This document shows, piece after piece, positions 51,616 through 60,636 of a stretch of DNA of 64,000 nucleotides (position 1 is its first letter; every line of letters begins with the position of its first letter). Source of the stretch: Roseiarcus sp963784805 (GTDB lineage Bacteria > Pseudomonadota > Alphaproteobacteria > Rhizobiales > Beijerinckiaceae). The notes under the pieces were generated by a model that was not told the origin of the DNA, did no database searches, and saw nothing but the letters and a program-made list of their open reading frames with translations. The position numbers and the translations under genes are program-made. Where the stretch lies: the NCBI GenBank assembly GCA_963784805.1, contig CAWASR010000016.1, forward strand, positions 248,001 through 312,000, written 5' to 3'.

Positions 51616-51888
51616 TCAGTAGCTGTTGTGTTGGGGAGCCGCGGGCGCGGGCGCCTGCGCGCGATGGGCGGCCGCCGCCGCGTTTTCTTTCGCTTTTTCG
51701 TGGGCGAGATGGCGCCCGACCAGGCAGCCGCCCATGGCGCCGAGGACGGCGTGATGGCCGGCGTAGTGGCCGGCGACGCCGCCGGCGAGCGCGCCCTTCA
51801 GGCAGCCCTTGGCTATTGCCGGCGCGGGCGACGCCGCCAAGCCCAGCGTCAGACCGAGGGCGGCAAGGGTGAGGATTGCGCGTTTCAT
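51616..51888 (-). CDS. Small glycine-rich exported protein
   Basis: Protein of 90 residues. A Sec signal peptide (residues 1-27, ending PAPAIA) is followed by a short glycine/alanine-rich segment GALAGGVAGHYAGHHAVLG that resembles a glycine-zipper motif able to pack in membranes, and by a polar, alanine/proline-rich tail. The open frame continues far upstream across trcR, but the signal peptide and AGGGAATCC fix the ATG at 51888. It diverges from trcR. Function unknown; small proteins of this type are common in alphaproteobacterial envelopes. Confidence 0.75.
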   Translation of the reverse strand: MKRAILTLAALGLTLGLAASPAPAIAKGCLKGALAGGVAGHYAGHHAVLGAMGGCLVGRHLAHEKAKENAAAAAHRAQAPAPAAPQHNSY

Positions 51889-52140
51889 CAACGGATTCCC
51901 TGTTCGGGGCGGCCTTCGAGCCGGTGGAGGCCGCGATCTGGGATCAACCGCCACGTTCGGCAAGGTTTCCGAGAATCTTTTTGCTCTCGATGGCTTCGGG
52001 CAGTCGACAAAACATTGCATTTTGGCCCGGCGGCGCCTATAAAGCCGGCATCCCCTCGAGTTTGAAGATTTGAGGCCGCGCCTCATCCGGGCCGAGAGCG
52101 GGAACGCGCGCGCAAGCCGCGACATCAAGGAGCATATTTC

Positions 52141-52857
52141 ATGAGCGACGCGCCGCTGATGCCCAAGGCGACCGCCGTCTGGCTGGTCGAGAACACTTCG
52201 CTCACCTTCGATCAGATCGCGGACTTCTGCAAATTGCATCCGCTCGAGGTCAAAGGCATCGCCGACGGCGAAGTGGCCACCGGCATCAAGGGCTACGATC
52301 CGATCTCGACCGGGCAGTTGACCCGCGAGGAAATCGCCGCCGCCGAGCATGCCCCTGGCCATCGCCTGCAACTGGCGACCTCCAAGCTGCGCACGCCGGA
52401 GTTCAAGAAGGCGCGCGGCGCGCGCTACACCCCGCTGTCGCGCCGGCAGGATCGCCCCAACGCCGTATTGTGGCTGTTGCGCAACCATCCGGAACTCAAG
52501 GACGCGCAGGTCATGCGTCTGGTCGGCACGACCAAGCACACGCTGCAGGCCATTCGCGAGCGCACCCACTGGAATTCGGCCAATCTTCAGCCGCTGGACC
52601 CGGTGACGCTCGGCCTCTGTTCGCAAATCGACCTCGATGTCGAGGTCAATCGCGCCGCCAAGGAGCGGCCAAAGCCCGAGGAAGACCGCAGCCAGACCCT
52701 GGTTTCGGCGGAAATCACCACCGCCCGCCCCACCCCGGCGCCGTCGAGCCAGCTGGAAGTGTTCGGCGTTCCGACGCCGAAGCCCAAGCCGAGCGAAGAG
52801 AAGATCAACGTCGATTCGGTGTTCGGCAAGTTGAAGGAGCAGCGCGGCGAGGGCTGA
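52141..52857 (+). CDS. trcR: DUF1013 protein, cell-cycle transcriptional regulator TrcR
   Basis: Protein of 238 residues in the alphaproteobacterial DUF1013 family, described as a cell-cycle transcriptional regulator. The N-terminal half is the conserved part: PLMPKATAVWLVENTSLTFD, then FCKLHPLEVKGIADGEV and GIKGYDPISTGQLTREEI. RPNAVLWLLRNHPELKDAQV and LVGTTKHTLQAIRERTHWN follow and look like a helix-turn-helix pair. The C-terminal 60 residues are proline/lysine-rich. The ATG has AAGGAG at good spacing. Confidence 0.88.
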   Translation: MSDAPLMPKATAVWLVENTSLTFDQIADFCKLHPLEVKGIADGEVATGIKGYDPISTGQLTREEIAAAEHAPGHRLQLATSKLRTPEFKKARGARYTPLSRRQDRPNAVLWLLRNHPELKDAQVMRLVGTTKHTLQAIRERTHWNSANLQPLDPVTLGLCSQIDLDVEVNRAAKERPKPEEDRSQTLVSAEITTARPTPAPSSQLEVFGVPTPKPKPSEEKINVDSVFGKLKEQRGEG

Positions 52858-52873
52858 TCGGTTCGAGCCGCGC

Positions 52874-54184
52874 TCACTCCGCCGCTTTGGCGGCGCTCGG
52901 ATTGTTCGGATGCGTCGTCCAGTTGGCGGGCGCGCGTCCGTAGTCGAGGCCGGTTCGCGGATCGACGCCGGCGGTCTTGTGAACGAGCGTGATGCAGTTT
53001 TCGACCGGGCAGACCAGCGCGCATAAATTGCAGCCGACGCACTCGGCCTCATTGACGACGAAGCGCCGCTTGCCGTTGACCTGAGCGAAGATCGCCTGAT
53101 GCGACGTATCCTCGCAAACGATGTGGCACCGGCCGCATTGGATGCAGAGGTCCTGATTGATCTCGGCCTTGGCGACAAAATTCAGATTGAGATATTGCCA
53201 GTCGGTGATCGAGGGGACGGCTCGGCCGCGGAAGTCCTCGATCGAGGCGTAACCCTTCGCCTCCATGAAGTCCTCGAGACCCGAAACCATCTCCTGCACG
53301 ACCTTGAATCCATAAGTCATCGCCGCGGTGCAGATCTGCACCGTTCCGGCCCCGAGCGCGATGAATTCGGCGGCGTCGCGCCAGGTCGTGATCCCGCCGA
53401 TGGCCGAGATCGGCAGGCCGGCGCAGCCGGGGTCGCGAGCGATTTCGGACGTCATCGACAGCGCGATCGGTTTGACCGCCGGACCGCACATGCCCCCATG
53501 CGTGCCCTTGCCGTCGATCGCGACGTCCGGCGTCATGTGATCGAGGTCGATCGCCATGATCGAGTTGATGGTGTTGATGAGCGACACGGCGTCGGCGCCG
53601 CCTTTTTTCGCGGCCCGGGCGGGTTGGCGGATGTCGGTGACGTTGGGGGTCAGTTTGACGATGACCGGCATGCGCGTATGCGCCTTGCACCAGCGCGCGA
53701 CCATTTCGACATATTCGGGCACCTGGCCGACCGCCGAGCCCATGCCGCGCTCCGACATGCCGTGCGGACAGCCGAAGTTGAGCTCGACCCCGTCGCATTC
53801 GGTCTCTTCCACCCGGGCGAGGATCGCCTTCCACGATTCTTCGTCGCACGGCACCATCAGCGAGACGATGAGGGCGCGATCGGGCCACGCCCGCTTGACC
53901 TCCTTGATCTCGCGCAGGTTGATTTCGAGATCGCGGTCGGTGATGAGTTCGATGTTGTTCATCGCGATCAGGCGCCGGTCGGGACCGTGGATCGCGCCGT
54001 AGCGCGCGCCGGACACGTTGACGATCGGCGGTCCAGCTTCCCCGAGCGTCTTCCAGACGACGCCGCCCCAGCCGGCGCGGAACGCGCGCTCGACATTAAC
54101 CTTGCGGTCGGTCGGCGGGGCGGAAGCGAGCCAGAACGGATTGGGCGACTTGACGCCGAGAAAAGAGGTGCGCAGATCGGCCAT
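52874..54184 (-). CDS. preA: NAD-dependent dihydropyrimidine dehydrogenase subunit PreA
   Basis: Protein of 436 residues: an FMN-binding TIM barrel related to dihydroorotate dehydrogenase, plus a C-terminal ferredoxin domain. The barrel carries LNFGCPHGMSERGMGSA with the active-site cysteine region, PVIVKLTPNVTDI, and AIGGITTWRDAAEFIALGA. Two 4Fe-4S motifs follow: CIQCGRCHIVC and CVGCNLCALVC. With PreT it reduces uracil and thymine to the dihydro forms, the first step of reductive pyrimidine degradation. preT lies 74 nt upstream on the same strand. Confidence 0.95.
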   Translation of the reverse strand: MADLRTSFLGVKSPNPFWLASAPPTDRKVNVERAFRAGWGGVVWKTLGEAGPPIVNVSGARYGAIHGPDRRLIAMNNIELITDRDLEINLREIKEVKRAWPDRALIVSLMVPCDEESWKAILARVEETECDGVELNFGCPHGMSERGMGSAVGQVPEYVEMVARWCKAHTRMPVIVKLTPNVTDIRQPARAAKKGGADAVSLINTINSIMAIDLDHMTPDVAIDGKGTHGGMCGPAVKPIALSMTSEIARDPGCAGLPISAIGGITTWRDAAEFIALGAGTVQICTAAMTYGFKVVQEMVSGLEDFMEAKGYASIEDFRGRAVPSITDWQYLNLNFVAKAEINQDLCIQCGRCHIVCEDTSHQAIFAQVNGKRRFVVNEAECVGCNLCALVCPVENCITLVHKTAGVDPRTGLDYGRAPANWTTHPNNPSAAKAAE

Positions 54185-54258
54185 GGAACCCTCGCTCGAA
54201 GCGGGTTGCGAAAATGCGGATGCCGGTTACTCGAAATAATCCCGCGTTTCTTGGAACT

Positions 54259-55641
54259 CTAGAGCCGCGGCGCCAAGCCGAGCGCCGCGATGATGGAGCA
54301 GGCCGCCTGCTTGCCGTCCTCGACCGCGCTGACGGTCAGATCCTGCCCGCCGAGAACGCAGTCGCCGCCGGCCCACACGCCTTCGAGGGTCGTGCGCCGC
54401 TCGCCGTCGACGACGATCCGTCCGTCCTTGACCTTGATCCCCGCCCCGCCCAGCATTTCCGGCGTTCCGCGCTGGCCGATCGCGGTAAACAGCATGTCGG
54501 CCTCGACCCGGAAAACCGAGCCGGGCAAGGCCGGCGCGTCGTCGTGATCGCGCGCATCCTCGAACACGACCGCGCTCAGACGACCGGCGTGTCCCTCCAG
54601 CGAGACCGGCCGCGCCCAATGGCGGATGACGACGCCGCTGGTCTGCGCCAGTTCGCGCTCGAAGAGGCTCGCCTTCATCTGCTCCGGGCCGCGCCGATAG
54701 ACCATGGTCACGGTCTGGGCGCCGAGCTTCTTCGACTGCACCGCGATGTCGATCGCCGTCATGCCGCCGCCGATCACGACCACCCTGCGGCCGACCGGCA
54801 GCGTCGCGAGGTCCTTCGCCTGCCGCAGGCGGGCGATATAGTCGACGGCGTCGACCACGTTTTCGAGCTCGGCCTCGTTCGCAAGCCCGAGTTTGTTGGT
54901 CGAACCGAGGCCCATGCCCAAAAAGACCGCGTCATGGTCCCGGCGCAGGTCCTCCAGTTTCAGGTCGCGGCCGAGCGCGAGGCCGTGTTTGATGGCGATG
55001 CCGCCGATCGAGAGCACGAAGGCGGCTTCCTTCGCCGCGAAATCATCGGTCGCCTTATAGGCCGCGATCCCGTATTCGTTGAGGCCGCCGGCCTTCGGGC
55101 GGGCCTCGAAGATCGTCGTCTCGACGCCGGCGAGCGCGAGCGCATGCGCGCAGGCAAGTCCCGCCGGCCCCGCGCCGACAATCGCGGCCCGTTTGCCGGT
55201 CGGCGCGCCGCGCGCGTATGGCGACTTGCCGCCCATGATCAGCGCGTCGGTCGCGTAGCGCTGCAACTGGCCGATCGTGACCGGCTTGCCTTCTGCGGCC
55301 TCGCGCACGCAGGCTTCTTCGCACAAGGTCTCGGTCGGGCAGACGCGGGCGCATATGCCGCCCATGATATTGGCGTCGAAGATGGTCTTGGCCGCGCCCG
55401 GGCGATTGCCGGCGGCGATTTGACGAATGAAAAGCGGAATGTCGATCGAGGTCGGGCAGGCCTGCTGACACGGCGCATCGAAACAGAAGTAGCAGCGCTC
55501 GGCCTCGACCCTGGCCTCATGCGGGGTGAACGCGGGGTGGAGGTCCGAGAAATTGGCCTTTAGGCTCGGGCCGTCCAGGCGGCCGGGGGAAACGTCGGAG
55601 AGTCCGGGCGGGCCGGCGGCGATCGTCATGGTGTTGCCCAA
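54259..55641 (-). CDS. preT: NAD(P)-dependent dihydropyrimidine dehydrogenase subunit PreT
   Basis: Protein of 460 residues with the GltD-like architecture that feeds electrons from NADH to PreA. The N-terminal domain has the iron-sulfur cysteines CYFCFDAPCQQACP and CARVCPTETLCEEAC. The FAD motif AAIVGAGPAGLACAHALA, the NAD(P)H motif VVVIGGGMTAIDIAVQ and the C-terminal GVWAGGDCVLGG complete the enzyme. Start either at 55641 or four codons later. A RutR-like palindrome lies 29 nt upstream of the start. Confidence 0.94.
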   Translation of the reverse strand: MGNTMTIAAGPPGLSDVSPGRLDGPSLKANFSDLHPAFTPHEARVEAERCYFCFDAPCQQACPTSIDIPLFIRQIAAGNRPGAAKTIFDANIMGGICARVCPTETLCEEACVREAAEGKPVTIGQLQRYATDALIMGGKSPYARGAPTGKRAAIVGAGPAGLACAHALALAGVETTIFEARPKAGGLNEYGIAAYKATDDFAAKEAAFVLSIGGIAIKHGLALGRDLKLEDLRRDHDAVFLGMGLGSTNKLGLANEAELENVVDAVDYIARLRQAKDLATLPVGRRVVVIGGGMTAIDIAVQSKKLGAQTVTMVYRRGPEQMKASLFERELAQTSGVVIRHWARPVSLEGHAGRLSAVVFEDARDHDDAPALPGSVFRVEADMLFTAIGQRGTPEMLGGAGIKVKDGRIVVDGERRTTLEGVWAGGDCVLGGQDLTVSAVEDGKQAACSIIAALGLAPRL

Positions 55642-55669
55642 AACCCATCGAGGGTGAATCGAGATGTTC

Positions 55670-55685
55670 CTGACCGTTTGGTCAA
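55670..55685 (-). promoter_or_regulatory. RutR-like operator upstream of preT
   Basis: Read on the preT strand the site is TTGACCAAACGGTCAG. The E. coli RutR consensus is TTGACCANNTGGTCAA, so this matches at 12 of 14 fixed positions and keeps the left half intact. RutR is the TetR-family, uracil/thymine-responsive regulator of pyrimidine genes. The site lies in the gap shared with divergent hpnE and could regulate preTA. Confidence 0.6.
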
Positions 55686-55852
55686 AACGTTCGCGCCGGG
55701 CGCGGTTTCTGTCAAGCCCGGCGCGCGGCTCAGAGGTTTCTCTCGCTGGCGAAGCGGCTTAGCCTCGTTCGAGTGATTCGGGCGCGCGGCTCGGCGTCCG
55801 TGGCGAACGGCAAAAGCGAGAGCGAGAGCGACAGCAAGAATAAAGCCAGATC

Positions 55853-57109
55853 ATGAAGCGCGCGGTTGTCCATGTCGTCGGAGCGGGAGTGTCGGGTCTG
55901 GCGGCCGCCCGGACGCTCGCGGCGAGCGGTCAATGCGACGTCGTTGTTCATGAGGCCAAGCCGCACGCGGGCGGGCGCCGGCGTTCTTTTTACGATGAGG
56001 CGCTGGGGTTCGACATCGATACCGGGAATTTTCCGCTGCTCTCGTGCTGGACCTCCGCGCTGTCGTTGATCGAGGCCGCCGGCGCGCGCCGCGAATGGCG
56101 GGAAGACCCGAGGCCGGGCGTCGCCTTCGCCGACCTCGCGACCGGCGAGCGCTGGCGCATCAGCCCCAACGCCGGGCGAATCCCGTGGTGGCTCCTCAAC
56201 GCCAAGCGCCGCGGTCTGCGGCTGACCTGGGACGACTACTGGTCCGCGCGGCGCCTCATCCGGGCGCCGAGCGCCGCCACGGTCGCGAGCCTCGGGCCGC
56301 CAAGCGAAGCGGCGATGGAGCGGCTCTGGCGGCCATTGACGCTCGCCGCGCTCAATTGCGCGCCCGAGACCGCCTCCGGGCGGCTGGCGGGCGGGGTTCT
56401 GCGCGAATTCTTGAACGCCGGCGGGAGCGGGGCGCGGTTGATGGTCCCGGTCAGCAGCTTCGGCCGCGCCTTTGTCGACCCGCTGGTCAGGCGGCTCCAG
56501 CGCGACGGGGCGCTCGTCCGCTTCGAGCGGAAGCTGACCGGCCTCGACCGGGGCGAGGATCGAGTCCAGGGGTTGGAGTTCGAGCACGACCGCATTGACC
56601 TTGGCCCGCGCGACGCGTTGATCCTTGCGACCCCCGGACCTTTCGCGGCGACGCTCATTCCCGGCCTGAAGACGCCCCTCGGCGTCTCGGCCAGCCTCAC
56701 CGTCCACTTCGCCGCCCCGCCGGCTCGGGGAGCGCCGATGATTCTGGGGGTGCTCAACGGCGTGTTTCACTGGCTGTTCTGCTACCGCGACCGGATTTCG
56801 GTCACGATCAAGGACGCCGGCGCGCGAATCGAGGACTCGCGCCTCGCCGTCGCCGACGAATGCTGGCGAGGCGTGGCGGCCTTGACCGGCCTTTCCGACG
56901 CGAGGCCCGCCTGGCGGGTCGTTCTTTCACGCCGCGCGAGCGTGCTTGCGACGCCCGAGGAGACCGCTCGTCGACCGCCGTGCAGGACGCCCTGGCGCAA
57001 TCTTTTCCTCGCTGGCGGCTATGTGAGCGGCCCCTTGCCGGATTCCATCGAGGCCGCTGCGCGCTCGGGCGAGACGGCGGCGCGGGCATGGCTGAACGCC
57101 GGAGACTGA
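55853..57109 (+). CDS. hpnE: Hydroxysqualene dehydroxylase HpnE
   Basis: FAD-dependent amine-oxidase/desaturase-fold protein of 418 residues, the squalene-associated type that completes squalene formation for hopanoid synthesis with HpnC and HpnD. The FAD motif VVGAGVSGLAAARTL is followed by GGRRRSFYDEALGFDIDTG (the family GGR block) and LLSCWTSAL. The C-terminal NLFLAGGYVSGPLPDSIEAA is the distinctive HpnE ending and contacts the flavin. hpnC and hpnD are not within the window. No strong SD precedes the ATG. Confidence 0.88.
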   Translation: MKRAVVHVVGAGVSGLAAARTLAASGQCDVVVHEAKPHAGGRRRSFYDEALGFDIDTGNFPLLSCWTSALSLIEAAGARREWREDPRPGVAFADLATGERWRISPNAGRIPWWLLNAKRRGLRLTWDDYWSARRLIRAPSAATVASLGPPSEAAMERLWRPLTLAALNCAPETASGRLAGGVLREFLNAGGSGARLMVPVSSFGRAFVDPLVRRLQRDGALVRFERKLTGLDRGEDRVQGLEFEHDRIDLGPRDALILATPGPFAATLIPGLKTPLGVSASLTVHFAAPPARGAPMILGVLNGVFHWLFCYRDRISVTIKDAGARIEDSRLAVADECWRGVAALTGLSDARPAWRVVLSRRASVLATPEETARRPPCRTPWRNLFLAGGYVSGPLPDSIEAAARSGETAARAWLNAGD

Positions 57110-57230
57110 ACCTGCCGCCTCCACAAGTCGGCATCAAAAGATTGTGAATTCCAGCGCAAGACGCCTTGAATTATTTGCTGCGGTGCAACATCTTCACAAA
57201 AGTACATCCTCAAGCATTGCGGAGGGGATC

Positions 57231-57527
57231 GTGGGAATCACCTGGAAGACCAAATGGGGCGTTCGTCGCGTGCGCCACGACAGCCCGACGATCGAGGAGG
57301 CGTTGATCGCGGCCGAGAGTCTGGCCGGAGATCCGGCCAAGCGCGCGGAAATCGCGGCCTCGCTCATGGGCGTCCCGGTCGAGGAGGTGAAGGCGCTCGC
57401 GGCCAAGCAGGCCGCCAAGTCGCGAGGCCGCGCTAGCCTGGTCGCGGGCCGGACCCGCGCCGTGGTCGTGGAGTATACGCGCCCGCGCTCCGTCCGTCCC
57501 TCCATTTCATTCACCCGAAAGCGCTGA
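57231..57527 (+). CDS. Small basic protein of unknown function
   Basis: Protein of 98 residues beginning at a GTG with GGAGGGGA upstream. The open frame runs 29 codons further back but without a ribosome site. WGVRRVRHDSPTIEEALIAAESLAGD resembles the short helical segment of small alphaproteobacterial conserved proteins, and the rest is helical and basic, ending in an arginine/serine-rich tail. No motif that gives a function is visible. Its transcript probably ends at the hairpin at 57533. Confidence 0.6.
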   Translation: MGITWKTKWGVRRVRHDSPTIEEALIAAESLAGDPAKRAEIAASLMGVPVEEVKALAAKQAAKSRGRASLVAGRTRAVVVEYTRPRSVRPSISFTRKR

Positions 57528-57532
57528 CGCCG

Positions 57533-57565
57533 CGTCTCGACGATTGGGACACGAACGTCGAGACG
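57533..57565. terminator. Hairpin between convergent genes, possible terminator
   Basis: Perfect 10-bp arms CGTCTCGACG / CGTCGAGACG with a 13-nt loop start 6 nt after the stop of the small gene and lie 55 nt from the end of the convergent O-antigen-ligase-like gene. No T-run follows, so it would act as a bidirectional structural end, possibly with Rho. Confidence 0.4.
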
Positions 57566-57619
57566 GACAAGCGGGGGTCTAGCCCCGCATCTTTTCCGGC
57601 AGCCGTTTGCGTTCCGGTC

Positions 57620-58882
57620 TCACAGGTGGGCGAGACTCGCCGCTGACGGGCGCCGGGTTCGGTATTGGCTGCGCGCGGCCACATCGGTCGAAATGACCGC
57701 GACCGCAATGAGCGTCAACGCCGTCATGTCGTCGACAAAATCGACATTGAGGAAGGCAAGCATCACGATCGCCGACAGCGCCGCCGCCATATAGGGAGCC
57801 AGCCTCGGGGGCGCCTTGATGAGATCGCGGAACGCGAACCAGATGCCGACCGCCGCCAGCATCGCCGCGACGGCGCCGAGTTCATACCAGACCGTGAACG
57901 CCAGAGCTTGCGGAGTTTCGGCCGGCAGGATCCCGGCGCGAACGCCGCCGGCCACGGTCTGGAAGCCGTGGCCGGTGATGAGCCGCAGCTTTTGATGGGT
58001 GAAAATGTCCGCGGCGACCGAGAGCGAGGCATAGGGCGGCGGCAGTCTGGCGAGCCGGGCGTGGAACACCCACGCGGAAACGGTCGGCGCCAGTGCGGGG
58101 ATCAGCGGCGACAGCAGAATAAGGGCGGCTGCGCCCCAGGCCAGTTCGCGCGCCGTGCGCGCCATGTCCGAGAGCGAGAACGACAGCGCCAGAAAGCCGG
58201 CGAACAACGCCGCCGTCAGCGGAGAGTAGCCGGCGATGTAGGCGAAACAGAGCGCCACGATCAGCAGCAGACGCGCCAATCCGTTGCGCCCGCGCGCCGT
58301 GAACCCGCCGATGGCCGGAAACAACAGCACAGCGAGGGCGACCGCGCCGGCCGCAAGCCTCCCGTCATCCGGGGTGCTGGCCAGGACGTCCGATAGACCC
58401 TTGGCCGCCATTGTCGCCATGCCGCAGACGACGCCGAGCGGGAACAGGTACAGGTCCGTCGCGCTCGCGTTCTCGCGCGGCGCCGACGTCGCCAGAAGGG
58501 TCGCCGCGATCAGGAGCCCGATCTTGAGCGCCTGCTGCGCCGCGGCCACGGGGTAGGGCGTCCACAGAATCGACGCCGTCGCCCATGCGAACCCGGCGAG
58601 AAGGGCGAGAAAGGCAGGAATCTTGAAGGGCCGCGCGACCCGTTCGAGAAAGCCGGGCCCGGCTTCGAGGGTCGCCGCCACCAGGATCAGCGCGACGCCG
58701 ATTGGAAATATCACGAACAGGCCGAGCGGATGTAAGACGACGCTGACCGGGGCGCCGACGCCGAGCGCGGCGTAGCCGATGCGCGAAAGGAAGTGCGAGG
58801 CGTCGACGGCGTCGTCGCCGCCGGCGGTCCGTCCGCGAATCTTGCCTACGCCCAACGCCATGTCGTCGAAACCGAGCCTCAA
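57620..58882 (-). CDS. O-antigen-ligase-like polytopic membrane protein
   Basis: Protein of 420 residues with about ten to eleven hydrophobic segments spread from residue 35 to 405. A larger periplasmic loop near 275-330 contains the basic/aromatic FTHQKLRLITGHGFQTVAGG, resembling the catalytic loop of WaaL/Wzy-type polymerases and ligases. These enzymes join O-antigen or other lipid-linked glycans to acceptors. The resemblance is architectural; sequence identity in this family is low. ATG at 58861 is an alternative start. It diverges from the GT39-type gene at 59086. Confidence 0.68.
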   Translation of the reverse strand: MRLGFDDMALGVGKIRGRTAGGDDAVDASHFLSRIGYAALGVGAPVSVVLHPLGLFVIFPIGVALILVAATLEAGPGFLERVARPFKIPAFLALLAGFAWATASILWTPYPVAAAQQALKIGLLIAATLLATSAPRENASATDLYLFPLGVVCGMATMAAKGLSDVLASTPDDGRLAAGAVALAVLLFPAIGGFTARGRNGLARLLLIVALCFAYIAGYSPLTAALFAGFLALSFSLSDMARTARELAWGAAALILLSPLIPALAPTVSAWVFHARLARLPPPYASLSVAADIFTHQKLRLITGHGFQTVAGGVRAGILPAETPQALAFTVWYELGAVAAMLAAVGIWFAFRDLIKAPPRLAPYMAAALSAIVMLAFLNVDFVDDMTALTLIAVAVISTDVAARSQYRTRRPSAASLAHL

Positions 58883-59085
58883 TCGCGCTCTCCGAGCGCC
58901 CTCGACGCCCGCTTCGACGCCTTATACGACGGGGATAGCAAAGGGGCTGTGTGCATTGCGCCACACCTTCGCGCTAAATTCGCGACGTCCGGGGAGCAGG
59001 CCTGAAGCGTTGACCCTCACGATCCGGCGTGCGACTGCGGGGCGGCCAGGAAATGCGAAGGCCGTGAGAGGACGAAGGCGGCGGC

Positions 59086-60636
59086 GTGAGCGGCAATTCC
59101 ATCGTCGCCGAAGCGGCCCCCGCGGCCAATAGGCCGTTCGGCGGCAGGCTTGGCCTGTGGGCGCTCGGGGCGGCGGTCTCGCTGCTGGCGCTGCAGGCGA
59201 TCGCCGCCGGGCGTCTGGAACTCACCTTCGACGAAGCCTATTACGTCCTGTGGTCGCGCTCGCTCGCCTTCGGCTATCTCGATCATCCGCCGATGGTCGC
59301 CCTCTTCATCCGCGCCTCAACCGAGCTGTTTGGCGATTCGGAATTCGGGGTCAGGGCGCTTTCGCTGATCCTGGTCGGCGCGCTGCCGGGACTGATCGCC
59401 GCCGTCGCCTGGCGTTTTTTCCGCTCGGCTGAAACTGGCGCGCTCGCTGTCCTGATGTGGGTCGCGATGCCGCTGGTCCTGGGCGGAGCGGTCTTTGTCA
59501 CTCCGGACGCGCCTCTCGTCGTGTTCTGGACATTGGGCCTCGCGGCGCTCGCTGAACTGTGGCGAAGCGGCAAGGCCGGATGGCTCATCGCGCTCGGCCT
59601 GGCGCTCGGCCTGGCGCTTCAATCGAAGTTCACCGCCGCTTTTTTCGCCGCTGGCGTTGCGCTGGCGCTGGCGACGACGCCCTCGCTCAGGCGTTGGCTG
59701 GTCTCGCCCGCGCTCGCGGCGGCGCTCGCCGTTGCGCTCGCGGCGTTCGCGCCATTCGTGGTCTGGAACGCCGAGCATGGCTGGGCGACCTTCGCCAAGC
59801 AGCTCGGCCGCGCGCCGCCGCACGGCTTCGCGCCGCGATATGTCGCGGAATTCCTCGGCTCTCAGATCGGGCTTCTCAATCCCCTGGTCTTCGCCGCGCT
59901 GGCCGCGGCGGTCGCGAGGGTCTCATGGCGCGCGCCGGCAGCCGCCGGCTCCGGCGACGAGGCTCGCCGCATCCTCCTCAGCACGATCGCGCCCGCCGCG
60001 GTCTATTTTCTGCTGCATTCGCTGCACGCCCGGGTGCAGGGCAACTGGCTCGCCCCGCTCTATCCCGCTTGCGCCATCCTGGCCGCCGATTGGGTCGCGC
60101 GAACGCGCGCCGCGGGGACGACCGGCCTCGCGGGCGTCGTCGCCAGGGCGGCGCTTTGGGCGGCGCCCCTCGGCCTCGCGGTCGCGGCGCTCGCCTTCGC
60201 GCAGGCGATGACCGGGATCGTCCCGTTGGGCCGCGTCGACCCCACCGCGCGGATCGAGGGGTTTCGCGACCTTGCGCGCGAACTCGACGCGAAGGCGCGA
60301 GCGGATCGCGCCGCCTTCGTCCTGACCCAGGGTTACGCGCTGACATCGCTGATGACCTATTACGGCGACGCTTCCATCGCCGTCGTTCAGCCCGACCAGC
60401 GGATGCGCTGGATTTTCGAGCCGGGTCCGCCGAAGGCGCTGTTCGCTGCGCCGGGCCTGGCGCTTGGAGAAGCGGGCAAGGGCTTCGAGGCCGATTTGAA
60501 GCGGCGCTTTCGCAGCGTCGAGCCGGCCGGCGTCCTGGAGCGCCGCCGCGGCGGCGCGCTCCTGGGCGCCTACGATCTCTACCGTGTCGCCGATCCGGTC
60601 GCGCCGGTGCTCGATTCGGTCTGCCCGCGATGTTGA
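59086..60636 (+). CDS. GT39-family membrane glycosyltransferase
   Basis: Protein of 516 residues of the ArnT/PMT type, which transfers sugars from polyprenyl-phosphate donors on the periplasmic side of the membrane. The first periplasmic loop holds the conserved acidic motif LTFDEAYYVLWSRSLAFGYL with the catalytic Asp-Glu pair, then DHPPMVALFIR. About ten membrane helices follow, and a periplasmic C-terminal domain of about 140 residues starts near GIVPLGRVDP. The acceptor could be lipid A or another glycan. The GTG start follows AAGGCGGCG. It is divergent from the O-antigen-ligase-like gene, fitting a shared envelope-glycan function. Confidence 0.85.
   Translation: MSGNSIVAEAAPAANRPFGGRLGLWALGAAVSLLALQAIAAGRLELTFDEAYYVLWSRSLAFGYLDHPPMVALFIRASTELFGDSEFGVRALSLILVGALPGLIAAVAWRFFRSAETGALAVLMWVAMPLVLGGAVFVTPDAPLVVFWTLGLAALAELWRSGKAGWLIALGLALGLALQSKFTAAFFAAGVALALATTPSLRRWLVSPALAAALAVALAAFAPFVVWNAEHGWATFAKQLGRAPPHGFAPRYVAEFLGSQIGLLNPLVFAALAAAVARVSWRAPAAAGSGDEARRILLSTIAPAAVYFLLHSLHARVQGNWLAPLYPACAILAADWVARTRAAGTTGLAGVVARAALWAAPLGLAVAALAFAQAMTGIVPLGRVDPTARIEGFRDLARELDAKARADRAAFVLTQGYALTSLMTYYGDASIAVVQPDQRMRWIFEPGPPKALFAAPGLALGEAGKGFEADLKRRFRSVEPAGVLERRRGGALLGAYDLYRVADPVAPVLDSVCPRC

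Noticed and set aside
51889..53178. Upstream part of the long minus-strand frame ending in the small glycine-rich protein
   Set aside because: It lies opposite trcR and the end of preA, is low-complexity, and the signal peptide at 51888 marks the real start.
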